DNA of 64,000 nucleotides from contig CM020618.1 of the NCBI GenBank assembly GCA_009829735.1, positions 40,229,030-40,293,029 on the forward strand, in the 5' to 3' direction. The DNA is from Pyropia yezoensis (lineage: Eukaryota > Rhodophyta > Bangiophyceae > Bangiales > Bangiaceae). The translations under genes and the position numbers were made by a program. The notes beneath the pieces were generated by a model. The model did not search any database, had not been told where the DNA came from, and saw nothing but the letters and a program-made list of their open reading frames with translations. Of this stretch, positions 1 through 12,058 are shown piece by piece (position 1 is the first letter of the stretch; the number at the start of each line of letters is the position of its first letter).

Positions 1-38
1 GGGACGCGCACGGTGTGGCTCTCCCCACCTGCTTGCTC

Positions 39-78
<40 letters not shown>

Positions 79-1640
79 TCCTCCCGCTTCCTCCTCCCCC
101 TCACCCCAGACGCACCTCGTCCGCACCGCCGGTGCGCCCATCCATTGCTTCTCCCCCCCCGACCTTGGCGGCGCGCCCCCGCCGCACCCGGCCCTCCCAC
201 CGCCGCCGCCGCTGGTCGCACCGCGGCGGCCGGCGGTCAGCCGGCAGCGGTCAGCCACCGGCGGTCGCCCCCCCCTTCCCAGCCGCTCTCCGGGAAGTGT
301 CGGAGGGGGGGAGGGGGGGGGGGGGCGGAGGGAGGGCGCCCCCCCACCCCGCCCCGGGGAGAGCGCACACGCCCCCCCCCCCCCCGCCCCCCCCGGCTCG
401 ACGCCATCCCATTCCACTGCGGAGCTCCCCACGCGGCTGCCCCCCCGCGGAACGCCCACGCCCACGCCCGCCCGCACCGCGGAGGCGGGAGGGCCGTGCG
501 GCGGCAACGCCGCCTGCGCTGTGGGCTGGGACTGCCATTGGATGGGCGCGGGAGGGGGAGGAGCGCCAGGGGTGCACTGGAGGGAGAGGCGGGGAAGGGG
601 GGGGGGGGTGGGTTGGGGGGGGGGGGGGGGGGGGGGGGAGCGGGAGAGCGGGGGAAGCGGGGGGGGCGCTCTCGTCTGCCACCCCACCCGCGCGGCTCCT
701 GCACCCACACCAGGCACCCATCATGCGTGGTCTTCCCATGGATGAGAGCCACCCCCGCCTACAAACTGGCGACTGCCCAGCCACTTGGGGCTGGCGGCGC
801 GGCGGCCATTCGTGATGGTGGCGGGGGGGGGGGAAGGGGGCAGCGGGAGTCTGATCGCCCTCACGGAGCATGGACATGGTGCTCCCCCCAAGCCCCACTC
901 TCTCTCTCTGTGCAGGCTGGGAGTGCTGGGGGCTGGGGTTCCCCACCCCTCAGCCCCTCATGGATGCTGTCCCACACCCCCCCCGCCAGCCGACCCGCGC
1001 CTCGCACGGCGCCGAGGCGCGGCGGTCGCCGTGGCTGACGGCCGGCATGGCCTCCTGGCCGGGATGGCGACCCGCAGTGGCCAAAACGGATGGAAGGGGG
1101 AGCGGGGGGGCTACACGCACGCGGAGGGGGAGCCACGCCCTGTGCCGGTCGGGCATGGCAAGCAGGGAGCCAGAGCCGGCCGGCATGAATCAGTCGTCGC
1201 CCCTCCCCCCCGCCGTTGCTTGCCTGCTGCTCCCCCCTCAAGAACGTGAACCGACGCAGTCGACGCCCGTGCAGCCCGCCACGGTCCCCTCCCGCAAAGC
1301 GACCCAGTGGCCAAGGGCGGCCGCGCCGGCGACAGTCCCGCCCCGCCGCCGCGCGGGGTGGCCTCTGTCAGGACTGTGGACGAGTGCCAGCCCGCGTCAC
1401 GGTGCAGGTGGCACCGTGGTCGGCGGCAGCCGCCGCGAGCGCAGGTGCGGGTGGTGGGGCGGGCAGACGGTGGCGACACCAGGGAAAGAGCCCACCCCTG
1501 GACGACGGAACCAACAGCAAAGGGGAAGGCGCACCCCCCCCCCCCCCGGTCGCGTCCATTGACGCCACTGACCAGCAAGCAGTGCGCCCCCGCGCCACGA
1601 GCGACACACGGATGTGCGCCCCGCAGCTCGGGCTCTGTGT
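1..1640. other. Low-complexity GC-rich DNA, no gene supported
   Basis: The stretch holds long C and G homopolymers (for example about 42-76, 600-640 and 830-840) and CCG/CGG-rich runs. The open frames on both strands are low-complexity proline, glycine, arginine and alanine strings with no recognisable domain, and they overlap each other in all frames. I see no credible coding sequence, RNA gene or mobile element here. Confidence 0.6.
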
Positions 1641-1644
1641 CCAT

Positions 1645-2073
1645 CTACTGTTCTTCTCGAAACACGTTGAACACTGGCCACTTGATGGTGTCATCTGTAC
1701 TGTACCGAACAAGAAGGTACCCGGCTGTCCGTTGCTTGTCCTTGCCCCGTGATACCAACGCCGCCAGGTACCAACGAGTAACACCACGCACCATGATGCC
1801 TTCCACTACCGTTCCTGTCTCTGGTAGCCCAAAAAAATCAGTGAGCATCTGTTGTATGTCGGCCAGGAGAGCGCCTTTCCAACAAAGAAGCAACAGAAAA
1901 CAGTGCCCAGCACGTTGCACTTGACCTTGCCTAAATAGAATACTCCATATTCTATTCCTCGAACCACACTTGTCATCATACGTATCCTCACAGGACAGGT
2001 CAGGGTCTCCAAACAGTGCAATAGGATCCAGCTGATCTCCGTGGCGGCCAGTCCTCGGCTGCCGCCTGGGCAC
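1645..2073 (-). CDS. Orphan ORF in a low-GC patch, unknown
   Basis: I do not recognise this 142-codon open frame. It stands out because the DNA from about 1650 to 2030 is clearly less GC-rich than everything around it, and because the predicted protein has a balanced composition (residues such as DFFGLPETGTVVEG and VRGVTRWYLAALVSRG) instead of the Pro/Ala/Gly strings of neighbouring shadow frames. No signal peptide or membrane segment is evident. It could be the remnant of a mobile element, an exon of a gene whose other exons are lost, or a chance open frame. The N-terminal 20-30 residues run back into GC-rich DNA, so the real boundary may be internal. Confidence 0.25.
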   Translation of the reverse strand: MPRRQPRTGRHGDQLDPIALFGDPDLSCEDTYDDKCGSRNRIWSILFRQGQVQRAGHCFLLLLCWKGALLADIQQMLTDFFGLPETGTVVEGIMVRGVTRWYLAALVSRGKDKQRTAGYLLVRYSTDDTIKWPVFNVFREEQ

Positions 2074-2369
2074 GCACGCCGGCCTATCTTCCCCGCCCGC
2101 AGGTGCTCCTGCCCCCCTCGCGGCCAGTCCTTTGCAGCCGCGTTGCCCCCACGTGGCCCCTTTTGGAGAGGCGCCCCGCGGGCGTGGCGTGCACGCCCTC
2201 GGGGCGCCTCTCCTAAAGGGGGCACCTCGTCATCTGCCCCTCCAACCACAGGCGCCCCGTCGGCTCCCCCCCCCACTCCTCGTCCCCGCCCTTCCTCCTC
2301 GTGCACACGGGTAACGCACCTCTGGCGCCGCTCCCCCCTCCGCCTGTCGACGACATGGGGACATAGGTC

Positions 2370-4904
2370 ATGGCGCTCCCCCGACCTTTCCCCCCCTCCC
2401 CCTCCCCCCCGTCGCCGGCCCGCGGGAGCCCCCATCGACGCCCCCGCCGCCACCGCGGTCGCCGCACCCGCCGCAGCGGGGGGGCGGCTGTGGCGGCTGT
2501 GGTGGCCGCCGCCGCGGCCGCGGCCGCGGCCGTGGGGTTGGCCTGGGCGTCCGTCGCCGCTGCGCGCATCCTCCTCTTCCCGCCGCCTGTCAATGGGGAG
2601 TATAGCCAACTGTCCCGACTTTGCTGGCTCCCGTGCCACCTCCCCGAAGACCGCCGCGGCGGCAGTGGCGGCTGCGGCGGCGGTGGCGGCGGCAGTGACG
2701 GCGGCAGCAGCGGCAGCGGAGGCGGCGGCGGCGGGGATGGCGGGGAGGACGGCTCCTCCGCGGCCGCCCCTGCCATGCGCGAGGCCCCGCCGGATGTGAC
2801 GATGGTGGAGGGCCGCGACGCAGAGGACAGCTTGCTGACCATTGAGGCCGTGGCGCGTGCCATCCACGAGGCGTCCCCGTCGGCGGCCAAGCGGGTGGGC
2901 GCGCACGTGCGCGTGACGCCCGCCTATGGGGAGGACATCCCATGCCCAGAGGCGGGCGGGCGTGCCGCGGGCGGCGTCCGTGCCACGGCGGTGGACGCGC
3001 AGCTGCTCGAGGCGATGAGCCTCCGCCGCAACAGCGTCGGCGGCGCCCTCTACCGGCAGACGGGATAGTTTTAGGAGCTCGCCGCCGCCATCTCCATCGC
3101 GGGCGTCTGCATTGACCGCGGGTGTGCCCACCCGGCGGCGGTGCACACAACGGGGGAGGCGCCGCTGCTAGCGTGCGCGGGGACCCCCCTGGTGAACGCC
3201 ACCGCCGGGTGGGACTGCGAGCCGGGGGCGGCCGTAGGGGGCACCCCCGTCCTGACCTACACCCCGCCTGGCGGGGCGGGTGGCGGTGGCGGCGCGGGGA
3301 CGGTGCTGGTGCCGATGCACCGGCGGGACCTGCTGTCGCTGGGCCGGGGGCTGCTGGCCGCCGCCGACTGGCTCGGCCCCGCCGCACGCGGCGGGTACGG
3401 GGTGAGCGCGCCGGTCAGCCTGACCTTCCCCCCCGTGCCTGGGCGTGCATGGCACCCTGACAGAGGCCGTGCAGGTCCCCAAGGCGCTGCGACGGCTCGG
3501 CGACAGGCGGTCTGGCCAGATTGGCACCGCCGCGACGGGCCCCCGCCCACTGCCACGGGCGGCCGGCGGGGCTGCCAGTACCCCCTGGGTCGACGCCCTC
3601 TCCTACATCTTTTGCTCGGGGCGGGTGGCCGCGTTTGCGCGCACCCCGACGCTGTGCGACGGCGTCACCCCCTACCGTAGCTCCCCGCGGGATGCGGTGA
3701 GCAGGGGCGGCGCCCCAACGGGCGGCCAGCCCTTTCAAGACCGCACCGGCCCGGGAGCCCGCATGGAAACCCGCTGGCTGGTGCCGACGCAGTACCGGTG
3801 AGCCACGTCGGCCACTGACGCAGGGGTGCTGCTCAACTGGACCGCCGAAGGGGTGGCCGTTGTGCCCGTCGCCCCGCCGCACCCCTTTCTCGTCGGCCGC
3901 GGCCTGCGGGAGCTCAACCCTGCCATTGCCGAGGAGCGGGCGCTCGCCGCCGCCCTCACCCCCCGGCTGCCGCTGGTCAACGTGTCGCGGCCCCATGGGC
4001 TGGTGGCGTCGGCGACGGAGCTCGTCCCTCTCATCCGCCCCCGCCTGTCCGCGGGCCTCAAGCCCGAGCTGGCCCGCCTCGCTTCCCAGTACGACCGTGC
4101 CGTCATTGGCACGGAGGAGCCTGCCGACCCTGCCTCGCCCAGCACGGTTATCATTGCGGTGGTGGTGCTCATCCCATAGTGCTCGCCATGCTCCACTACT
4201 TCCTGCGCGTCCCGCGCGGGTGGACGCCCCACCGCGTCGGCTACCTGGCCGTCTTGGCGGGCCTCCTCGGCCTGAGCCTCCTCGGCATTGGGAGCGTGGC
4301 GTGGGCAGAGGTGGCCGGCGCCGCCTGGCGAGCGACCGCCCAGCGGACGGCCACGGCGGTGACCATGTCGCCGGTCGCGGACGGCTCAGAGGGGTGGGAG
4401 GCGGGCGCGGTGGGGAGCGTGGTCGTCCACGAGGAGGCGATCCTGCTGGTCGTCCGCAACGGCTACCACCCATGCCTGGTGGTGGGGGTGGCCCGCGCTT
4501 CCGCTGCCGCCGCGGCGGTCGTGGCGGTGCCCCTGCTGGTGGCCGCTGCCGTGCTGACGCGCAGGGAACGTTGGCGGCGGCGGCGGGGGGCGCTGCTGGC
4601 GGGGGGGGTGGTGGAGGTCGGCTCGACCGGGGCAGGGGGGAAGGGCGCCCCCCAAAAAGTGGCGGGAGGGGCGGGAGCGGGGGGCGGCGCCCAGCCGGTG
4701 GCAGGAGGGGGGGGGGCGGGCAATGGCACACCGCCTGGGGGGAACAAGGGTGGGGACGCCAAGGCCACTGTGCAGTGCACTTTAGTCCGATGGGTGGCCG
4801 CGTCACACAGGGAAGCGGGGGCGGACAGGACCAGCGTCACGCTCTGCAACAAACCGTATGTACAGGGGGTCTTCCGAGACGGACGTGGCCTCACTCTGGG
4901 CTAG
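2370..4904 (+). pseudogene. Decayed copy of multi-pass membrane protein family
   Basis: Successive open pieces on the + strand align in order with the intact gene at 19632-21896. An Ala/Val-rich membrane segment lies near 2480-2570. The piece around 3320-3410 (DLLSLGRGLLAAADWLGP) matches ALLTLGRAVVADPSWLGA of the intact protein. The piece 3590-3800 matches the WLQNLATTLCT to FCDGV region. The piece 3826-4179 ends in the STVIIAVVVLIP segment that corresponds to the second membrane helix. The piece 4190-4600 carries two further helices (LAVLAGLLGLSLLGIGSVAWAE; VVAVPLLVAAAVL) and a basic tail like the intact copy. The pieces lie in two frames (first and last in one, the middle in another) and are separated by stops near 3066, 3072 and 3799 and by frame changes near 3430 and 4170. 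Similarity is moderate, so this is an old paralogue and not a recent duplicate. A spliced, functional structure was considered, but no GT-AG choice restored a consistent frame. Confidence 0.6.
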
Positions 4905-6587
4905 AGGGCCCACGCTCTGCAGGGTCGCCCGCAGCGCCTGTTCTGCCGAGTCTGAAATGACTGTGCTCCTACGAGGCCCGCCCCTGTGGTGCAGACAGCG
5001 CCAAGCGGACCCACTATAGCGACGGCGAGCGCCCCAGCCCGTGACATGGGTAACGATCAGTCGCGGGGGTGGCGGCCGCTCCTCGCCCTCCCTCTTCCCC
5101 AGCCGTCGCTGGTGTGGGAGATCGCGGCGGTGTGAGGTTGGATGGACGAGACGGGCGGGGTGTGCTAGAGAGGACGGGACGGAGGCAGACGACCATCGCA
5201 GAACCACGTGCGCGTCGGCGCAGAGTTGTGTCCGTCTCGTTGCATTGCATTGACATTGCTGTTCGACTGGGGATCTACGGAGCAACGCTGTCGTGCAAGC
5301 CCCGTCTCGCGCTTTGTGCCACGCCCTCGTGACCCTCGATGCGCGTTTCATCTTCATTTCACCCACATGTCAAGTGCTGGTGGGTCATGAAAGCAGTTCT
5401 TTGAGAACACAAGAAAACACGTTTGTCTTCACCATTGGAACCAGGCGGCCACACCCCTCCGCGGTGAGGCAACGCGCGTTGGCCATTGCCAGTCGCCTTG
5501 GCCGTGGCCTGCCTCGTGCCCGTATCTCTCTCTCCATGGATGAAGGAGGAGGGGAGACCTGCCTGGCGGTCGTCGGCGGCGACCCCGAGGCAGGGCCTTA
5601 TGCCTAGGAAAGGCCGTGCGGCGGGAGCCCCGGCCCGTTGGAGCAAGCCCAATGGATGGGCGGTAGGGGAGCGCCCGAGGCGCGGCTGGCGGTGATGACG
5701 GGGGGGGGGGGGGGGGGGGGGTGGGACGGTGGGGGGGGGACGATGAAGGGGGCGGAGAGGATGGAGAGGCGAGAGCGGGAGCGACCTCCGCCCCGTGGGG
5801 AGGATGCTCGGGCCCCACTTACCACCCGGGGCACCCATGGGGGCCACCCCCATCCCGGGCACCCATTCCTCCCGGTCATCCCAGGGATGAGCCACACCAC
5901 CAATCAGATGGCCATCTGGCGAGGCTCGCGAGGCGGGTGGCGCGGCTGTCATTGGTAAGCGGGGTGGGGGGGGGTCCAGGAGGAGGGGTTCCCCACCTCC
6001 ATGCTCCCCCCACGCCCCACCCCCACGGGTGCGGGAACACGGGGGGGGGGGAGGGCTGGGTGTCACCCACTCTGCCCTGTTTCCCTTTCCCCCAGCGCCG
6101 TGCGCCAGCCCGCGCCTCGCGCCACGCCACGGCGTGGCGGTGGAGGGTGGGCCGCGGCCGACTGCCGGCGCGGGGAGGGGGCGGTGGTCTTTCGTCGCGG
6201 GGCGGCGGCGGGAATGGCTGTGAGGGTGGAGGGTGGGCGGGGTGGCTGCGGCAGCAAGCTGCGTGCTGGGGTGCCGGCCACCCACGGCTGGCCGCCCAGG
6301 GCGGGATGGTCCGACGAGGTGGTTGGCACACGGCGGGCCGGCGTGGCAGGGGCGTACAAGAGCGGCTGACGGTGACGGGGGTGAGCGACTCGGCAGCCTC
6401 CATCCTCATCCCACGGCCGCCTCCCCGACCACAGCCACCACACAAGCCAGTCGTCGCAGAGTCGCGCCGCGGCGCCCCTCCTTCTGCCCCCCCCCCCCCC
6501 CCCCCCCCCCGGCCCTTCTCGTCGACGCACGTCGGCCTCCCTCCCTGTGGCTGCCTTGCCCCCCCGCCCCCCCCCGGCCCCGCCAAG
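4905..6587. other. Intergenic, no gene seen
   Basis: GC-rich DNA with G tracts near 5700-5740 and C tracts near 6487-6510. Open frames are low-complexity shadows. A short lower-GC patch lies around 5380-5440. I see no conserved domain, RNA gene or repeat. The last few hundred bases are presumably promoter and 5' leader of the gene that starts at 6588. Confidence 0.55.
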
Positions 6588-7144
6588 ATGGTGTCCTTCC
6601 GCAAGACCGCCACCATTGCGCTGGTCGCTGCCGCTGTGGCCGCTGTGACGATGGCTAACGACGCCGCGGCAAGCAGCTCCAAGTACGGGTGCGGGGGCAG
6701 CTCGGGGAGCAGCTCCAAGCGCCGCGGGTGCAACATCTTTGTGCCCCCGCCGCCGCCGCCTCCCCCCCCCCCCCCCCGCCGCCGGTGCGGCCGCCGCGGC
6801 CGGCGCCGCCTGCGCCGGCGCCGCCCGCGCCTGCGCCACCCGCGCCGGCGCCAGCGACCCCCGCACCGCCGCCACCGCCGCCGCCGCCGCCGCCGCCGTC
6901 GCCGCCGTCGCCGCCGCGGCCGGCGCCGGTGCCGCGCATCCCCGCGGGGCAGCCGTGCAACTTTGCGGGCGCCCGCTGCGCCGACGGGCTGGTGTGCCGG
7001 CTGGGCGCGGGCGGCCCCGCGGGGGTGGCGACGTGCCGCTACTATGTGCGTCCCTGTGCGGCGTGTGACAATGCCGAGGCGCTGTGCTGGAACGAGTACA
7101 CGTGCACGGGGGGTGTGTGCACGGCCAACCAGTGCTTTGCGTAA
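6588..7144 (+). CDS. Secreted Pro-rich, Cys-rich small protein
   Basis: The start ATG at 6588 sits in a good context (GCCAAGATGG) and begins a classical signal peptide (MVSFRKTATIALVAAAVAAV...). It is followed by a Ser/Cys linker, a long Pro/Ala-rich hinge and a C-terminal domain of about 60 residues with regularly spaced cysteines (PCNFAGARCADGLVCRLG, then CRYYVRPC, CDN, CWNEYTCTGGVCTANQCFA), ending at TAA 7142-7144. The signal peptide and the Cys domain lie in different frames. The switch falls in the run of about 17 C around 6763-6779, so the gene is contiguous only if that tract length is wrong or variable. The hinge plus compact disulfide-rich domain is typical of wall-associated or extracellular binding proteins; no named family is recognised. 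Likely role is extracellular, by inference from the signal peptide alone. Confidence 0.6.
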
Positions 7145-8082
7145 GCGCGAGGAGGCGCGCTTGGCTGTTGTCGTCTGCTGCTGCGGGGGGTCGGGCGGGG
7201 GCGGTGATGGTCGCGGACACCGCCGCCGTGCGGTGGTGACGCGTGGTGAGGTGGGGGTTGGCGTCCGGGAGGACGCTATTTGTCTCTTCCATCCATAAAC
7301 TCTGTTTGTTTTGCTTGTATGACTGAACTAGTCTGTCTGAGCGGTGGCACCATGGCAAGCCACCTCTGCGGCTCCGCTCAAAGGCACCGAGCCGTGGGCA
7401 ACGCGGCGGGGAGCGGGCGGAGATGAACGGCGCGAAGGGGGGCGCCCACGCTCCCAGCGCACGGGCCCTTGTTCTCAGGTTGCCGACGCTGCGCTTCGCT
7501 CGCCCCAGCCCGCTGTCGTGGTACTGAACCTGACGGGTGGGGGGTCGAGACGGAAAGACCTTTCAGCCTATTTGGCTTCGAAAGGAAGGGAGATGCCGAG
7601 GAGCCGCGCCGTGAGGGGGGAGAGGGGACCACTCCTGGCGCCCCCTGCACCGCCGGCCACCCAGCCCTCGACCTTGCGCGTCTCGAGTTTTGAAGCTCGT
7701 GGGTGAGGTGCGAGGCGCATGGGCCATGGTGCTCACCGAGGTACCTACCTACCGCGACAACCCGTGGCGCAGGAGAGCCGTGGTTGGGATGCCGACCACC
7801 CGAGGGTCCAAGAGGGATATATGGACAGAAGAGGGGCGTGGCCGGCCCCAGCCGGCCGCCGGCCACTACCCCGCCCCGCCGCAGACAGCAGAGGGTGGCA
7901 CAGACGAGCGCAAAAAAAAAAAAAAAGACCGGAAAAAACGCCTCGACCATGCTTCTCCGCAGTGGGGGGGCGCGCACCCCCCCAGCCGGCCACGGGGCCT
8001 ACACGACGCACCGCGGCGCGCCATCCACCCCCGCTGCTCCCCCCCCCCCCCCCCTTTGCAACTGCCCTCGCTCTTCTTCTTC
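7145..8082. other. Convergent intergenic region, no gene seen
   Basis: The region lies between the 3' ends of two convergent genes (secreted protein, +; WD40-RING-kinase-like, -). It contains an A-run of about 15 at 7912-7926 and a C tract at 8039-8054. The first 150 bases are less GC-rich, as expected of a 3' untranslated region. No domain or RNA gene is seen. Confidence 0.5.
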
Positions 8083-8302
8083 TCACACCCGCCGGCGGGC
8101 GCCCCAGCCCTTGACCCGGTTGACGCTCATGGGCGGCGGCGGCAGCGCCTCCCCCCCCTCCCACTCGCCCGCCGGCAATGGCGGGGGTGGCGCCGACGGC
8201 GGCGGAGGGCGCGACGGCGGCGGCGACGGCGGGGTACGCCGTCCCGCCGACGCGCCGCGAGGGGGCGCCGACGCACCGCGCGGTGGCGACGACGGCCGCA
8301 CA

Positions 8303-8356
<54 letters not shown>

Positions 8357-8863
8357 AGTGGCGCGGGTGGTGCGGTGCCCCCCCCGCCGCCCCCCCCCCC
8401 CGCGTCGGCGGGCAGCGCCGGGGCGGTGGCCCCCCCCGCGAGGAGGGCCTCCATGTCGGCGACGCCGAGGCGCTCCTCTGGGAGCGCCGCCCAGGCGCCC
8501 TCGACCGCCGCCGCCACCGCCCCCCCCCCCCGGCGCGGCGGCGGCCCCGGGCGCCCCCCCCCCAGCACGTGGCCCGCAATGGCCGCCGCGGACAGCCCCG
8601 CGTAGGGGGGGGCGCCCGCAAAGAGCTCCCACAGCATCACCCCCACCGCGTAGGCGTCGACGCGGCGGCCGCGGGTGACCAGCGGGGGCTCGTCCGTCGC
8701 CGCCGGGGGGAGGAGGAGGTCGTCAAACGCGGCGCCGGGGGTGGACGCGAGGGCCTCGGGGGGGAGGTACGCCACGGGGGGGGTGGGCGGGGGGCGGGCG
8801 CCGGCCGGGAGGGGCGGGGGCGGGGGGGGGGACCGGTAGCCCCCGGCGCTGCCGCCAACGTCC

Positions 8864-8900
<37 letters not shown>

Positions 8901-10308
8901 CGACGGCGGCAAAGGAGGCGAGCGACAGGGGCGGCCGCGCGGCGCCCCCCCCCGCGGTGCCCCCCCCGCCATAGACGCCCGTCGGGGAGGTTGGCGTTGG
9001 CGGCAGCGGGCTGACCCCCCCCACCTCTGGGGGCACCACCCCCCCCAGCACCACCCCAGAGGTGCCCACCACCCACTCCCGCAGGGGCACCGACAGCCCC
9101 ACCGCCGCGGGCGTCAGGCGCCCGTGCACCAGCCCCGCCGCGTGGAGGGCGGCGACCGCCCCCGCCAGCCGCCGGCCGATATCCGCCGCGACCGGCGCGG
9201 CCAGCGCGCCGTGGCGGGCCGGGGTGTGGAGGGCGGCGAGGCCGGCGGCGAGCGTGCCCCCCGCCGCGGCGGGGGTGACCGTGTGGAGGGGCCGGCCGGG
9301 GCGGGCGGCGGTGAGGCCGGCCAGGCCGGCAAGTGCCGCGTGCCGCCGGCCGGCGGCGGCGAGGCGCCGCAGCGCCGCGACGCCGTCGGGGGACAGGCGG
9401 GCCGGGCCGCCGGGGAGGGCAGAGAGGGTGACGGCGGCCGCCGCGTCGACGGTGGCGGCGGTGGGCGCCGCGGCGGGCGGGTCGGGGGGGGGCGGGGACA
9501 GCCGCGACGGGTGGATGTAGGGGACACCCGCGTCGCCGTCGCTGCCGCAGCTGACACCGTCTGTCAGGCCCGCGTCGGCGGCGGCGGCCGCCTCCTCCGC
9601 TGCGAGCGGGCCGCCAGCGGCGGCAGCGGCAGCGGCAGCGGCAGCACCAGCGGCGGTGGCGTGGGGCGCACGGGCGCCCCTTGTCCCGCCGCCACCTCCC
9701 CCCCCCTCGAGCAGCCGCAGCAGCCCATAGTGGGGCACCGCCCCGCCCAGCGGCAGCCGACACAGCCCACAGGTGAATGGCGGCGACCACCCCCCCCGCA
9801 GCAGCCGCCGCACGCAGCCCCCACACCCGACGGGGTGCCCACAGCTGGCGCCAATGTACGGCACCCGCCCGCCCAGCGTCGTGACGGAGGGGGTGGGGGT
9901 GGCCGCAGAGGGGCCGGCGGCGGGCGCCGCGGCGGGCGCCGCCGCCGCCGCCGCCCACCCGCCATACGCCTCCCCACATACGGGGCACGAGAGGCTGCCG
10001 CCGGCCGCGGCGGGCGGGCGGTAGACGACCCCGCCGCCGCCGCCGGCGCCCAGCCGCAGGCAGCCGAGCGCGTCGGCGGCGCCGGCGGCGCCGGCGCCCA
10101 CCGCCCACAGCCGCACGCTGCCGGCCGCGTCGGCGGCCGCTACCCAGGCGCCCGCCGCGGCGACCGCGTGGACACCAGCGCCGCCCGCCCCCCGCGCCCC
10201 GCCATCGCCACCGCCACCGCCGCCGCCACTCCCGCCGCCGTTACCGCTGCCGCTGCCGCTGCCGCCCGCCCCCCCCAGGCGGGTCACCCCCGCCCTGCCA
10301 CGCCCCCC

Positions 10309-10343
<35 letters not shown>

Positions 10344-11069
10344 CATGCCCTGCAGCGCCCGCCCAAGGCCTCCGAGCACGGCGGCGGGCCCCTGGCCCCT
10401 CCCCCCCCCCCCCCCCCCCCCCCCGCGTCGGCGGCCGCCCCCGCGTCGGCCAGGTCCCACACCACCACCCCCCCGTCCGAGCAGCCGCCCACCACGCGGA
10501 CCCCCCCCCCGGCGGCGGCCGACACGGCAACGGCCAGCACCTTTGCCTGCCGGGAGGACCCCGACGACCCCCCCGCCCCGGCGGGAAGGGTGCCGAGCGA
10601 CGCTGCCGCCCCGCAGCCGGGCACCACCGCCCACGCGCGGAGGGTGCCGCCCCAGTCCCCCGCCGCCAGCACCGCCCCCGACGGGGACCACCCCACCGCG
10701 GGGACCCAGCCGGCGGCCCGGAGCGCCAGCCCCGCGCCCGCGCGCGGCGCGCCGCCGGCGGCAGCGCCACCCCCCCCCCCACTGCGGCCGCGGCGGGCAG
10801 CCCCACCAGCCGGACCACCCCGTCCATGCCGCCGCTCGCCACCGCCGGCCCCGCCACCCCCCCCGGCGGCGCAAACGCGGCGGCCAGCACAGGGCCCGCG
10901 TGGGCGCCCGCCGCCGCCACCGTCGCGCCCGTTGCCGCGTCCACCACCGCAAGGGGGGCGCCCGCCGTCGCGGGCGCCACCGCCGCCAGCCGCCCGCCCC
11001 CGTCGACGGCTAGCACCCGACCCAGCCGCCGGGGGGGCGGGGACAGCCGCCCGCCACCGCCGCCGCCGC

Positions 11070-11100
<31 letters not shown>

Positions 11101-11313
11101 GCCGCCGGCATCACCCCCGGCGGCGGCGGCCGGCAGCACCCCCCCCCCGTTGGGGTCTACCGACACGGTCCACCCGCCCTCAACGGTGGTCACCACCGCC
11201 GCCGCTGGCGGCGGCGCCGACGACGGCGGCGACGGCGCCGCGCGTCCGCCGACGGGCGCCACCGCCCGGGGCGGTCCCCCTGCAGCAGCCGGCAGCCGCA
11301 CGGGCGGGGGCAT
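8083..11313 (-). CDS. WD40-RING-protein-kinase-like fusion protein
   Basis: About 1,080 residues if started at the Met at 11313 (MPPPVRLPAAAGG); a longer in-frame start at 11745 is purely Pro/Ser-rich and less likely. Order from the N-terminus: WD40-type blades at about 11000-10050 (DGVVRLVGLP, GGTLRAWAVVPG, GGVVVWDLADAG, GSVRLWAVGAG); a RING-like zinc finger at about 9990-9720 (CPVC, then CGH, CGGC and CGLC pairs); an Ala-rich linker; and a kinase-like domain at about 9330-8450 (HGRLTPAAVGL at the catalytic-loop position, AYLPPEAL for the APE motif, DAYAVGVMLWELFAGAPPYAG for helix F); then a Gly/Pro tail. The catalytic Asp of HRD and a DFG motif are not visible, so it is probably a pseudokinase. 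RING proteins of this kind are usually E3 ubiquitin ligases. The middle blades (about 10770-10340) lie in a different frame, and the switches fall in C tracts near 10769-10780 and 10310-10420. Confidence 0.6.
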
Positions 11314-12058
11314 GGACGGGTGGGGGGCAGGGTGGAGGGCCTCCACCGCCCCCGACACCGACACCCATACGAGTGGGGGGGGTGGGGGGAGGTCTCCCTC
11401 CCCCCCACGGGGGGAGGGAGACAGGGAGGGGGGGTGGGGGGGGGGTGGGGGGGGGCGGGGAGAAAGGTGAGGGCGGCGATGCCCGCCGTTGGGGGGCCGG
11501 GGAAGGCGGGAGGGCGCGGGGGGGGCATGGTGGGGATGAACGCCAAGGATGGGGGTCCAGCTAGGGATTGGAGCGGGAGGAAAACAGATGGGAGAGGCGG
11601 TGGAGGTGGGGGGGGAGGTGGATGATACGGGTGACGGGTCGTGGAAGGGCAGAGCAGACGGGGGGGGCTGGAGACGACACGACCGGGATGGCCACAGATG
11701 GCGGTGCGGAGGGGCGCATGGGCGTTCGGGTCGCTGCGTTGACACACGGGCGGGGGAAGCACGTGCCTGTGGGTGGTGGCTGGGTGAAAACTGACTGTGC
11801 GGTCCTTTTCCGAGGCACTTTGGCTGATTCGGGGTGTCCCTAGAATCCGTTCATGGCTGAAGCCGCGCCGACGGACAAGGTGCACGACCGGGGCGAGGAG
11901 CCAGAGCAGTCGTCGCCTACGCGGGAGGCGACGCAGGAGTCTACAGGGGTGCCGCCCACAGTCTCGTACTTTTATTTAAAGCGCGTCAACCGACGGCGGG
12001 GCGAGGGGGAAAGGGGGGGCGGCGGGGGGGCCACGGATTCGGGGTCTCACCCTCCCTC
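11314..12058. other. Intergenic between two minus-strand genes
   Basis: The 745 bases hold the presumed promoter and leader of the WD40-RING-kinase-like gene and the 3' end of the TBC gene. The part 11340-11640 is G-rich on the + strand, so the leader would be C-rich. A modest lower-GC stretch (TTTTATTTAAAG) lies near 11969-11980, just past the TBC stop codon, and may belong to its 3' untranslated region. No other feature is supported. Confidence 0.45.

Noticed and set aside
13-1752. Overlapping Pro/Arg/Gly-rich open frames on both strands
   Set aside because: They are by-products of extreme GC content and C tracts; no domain, no start preference, all frames open at once.
3798-3823. GTGAGC...ACGCAG as a 26-base intron in the decayed membrane-protein copy
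   Set aside because: Removing it does not keep the frame that is open on both sides, and it is too short.
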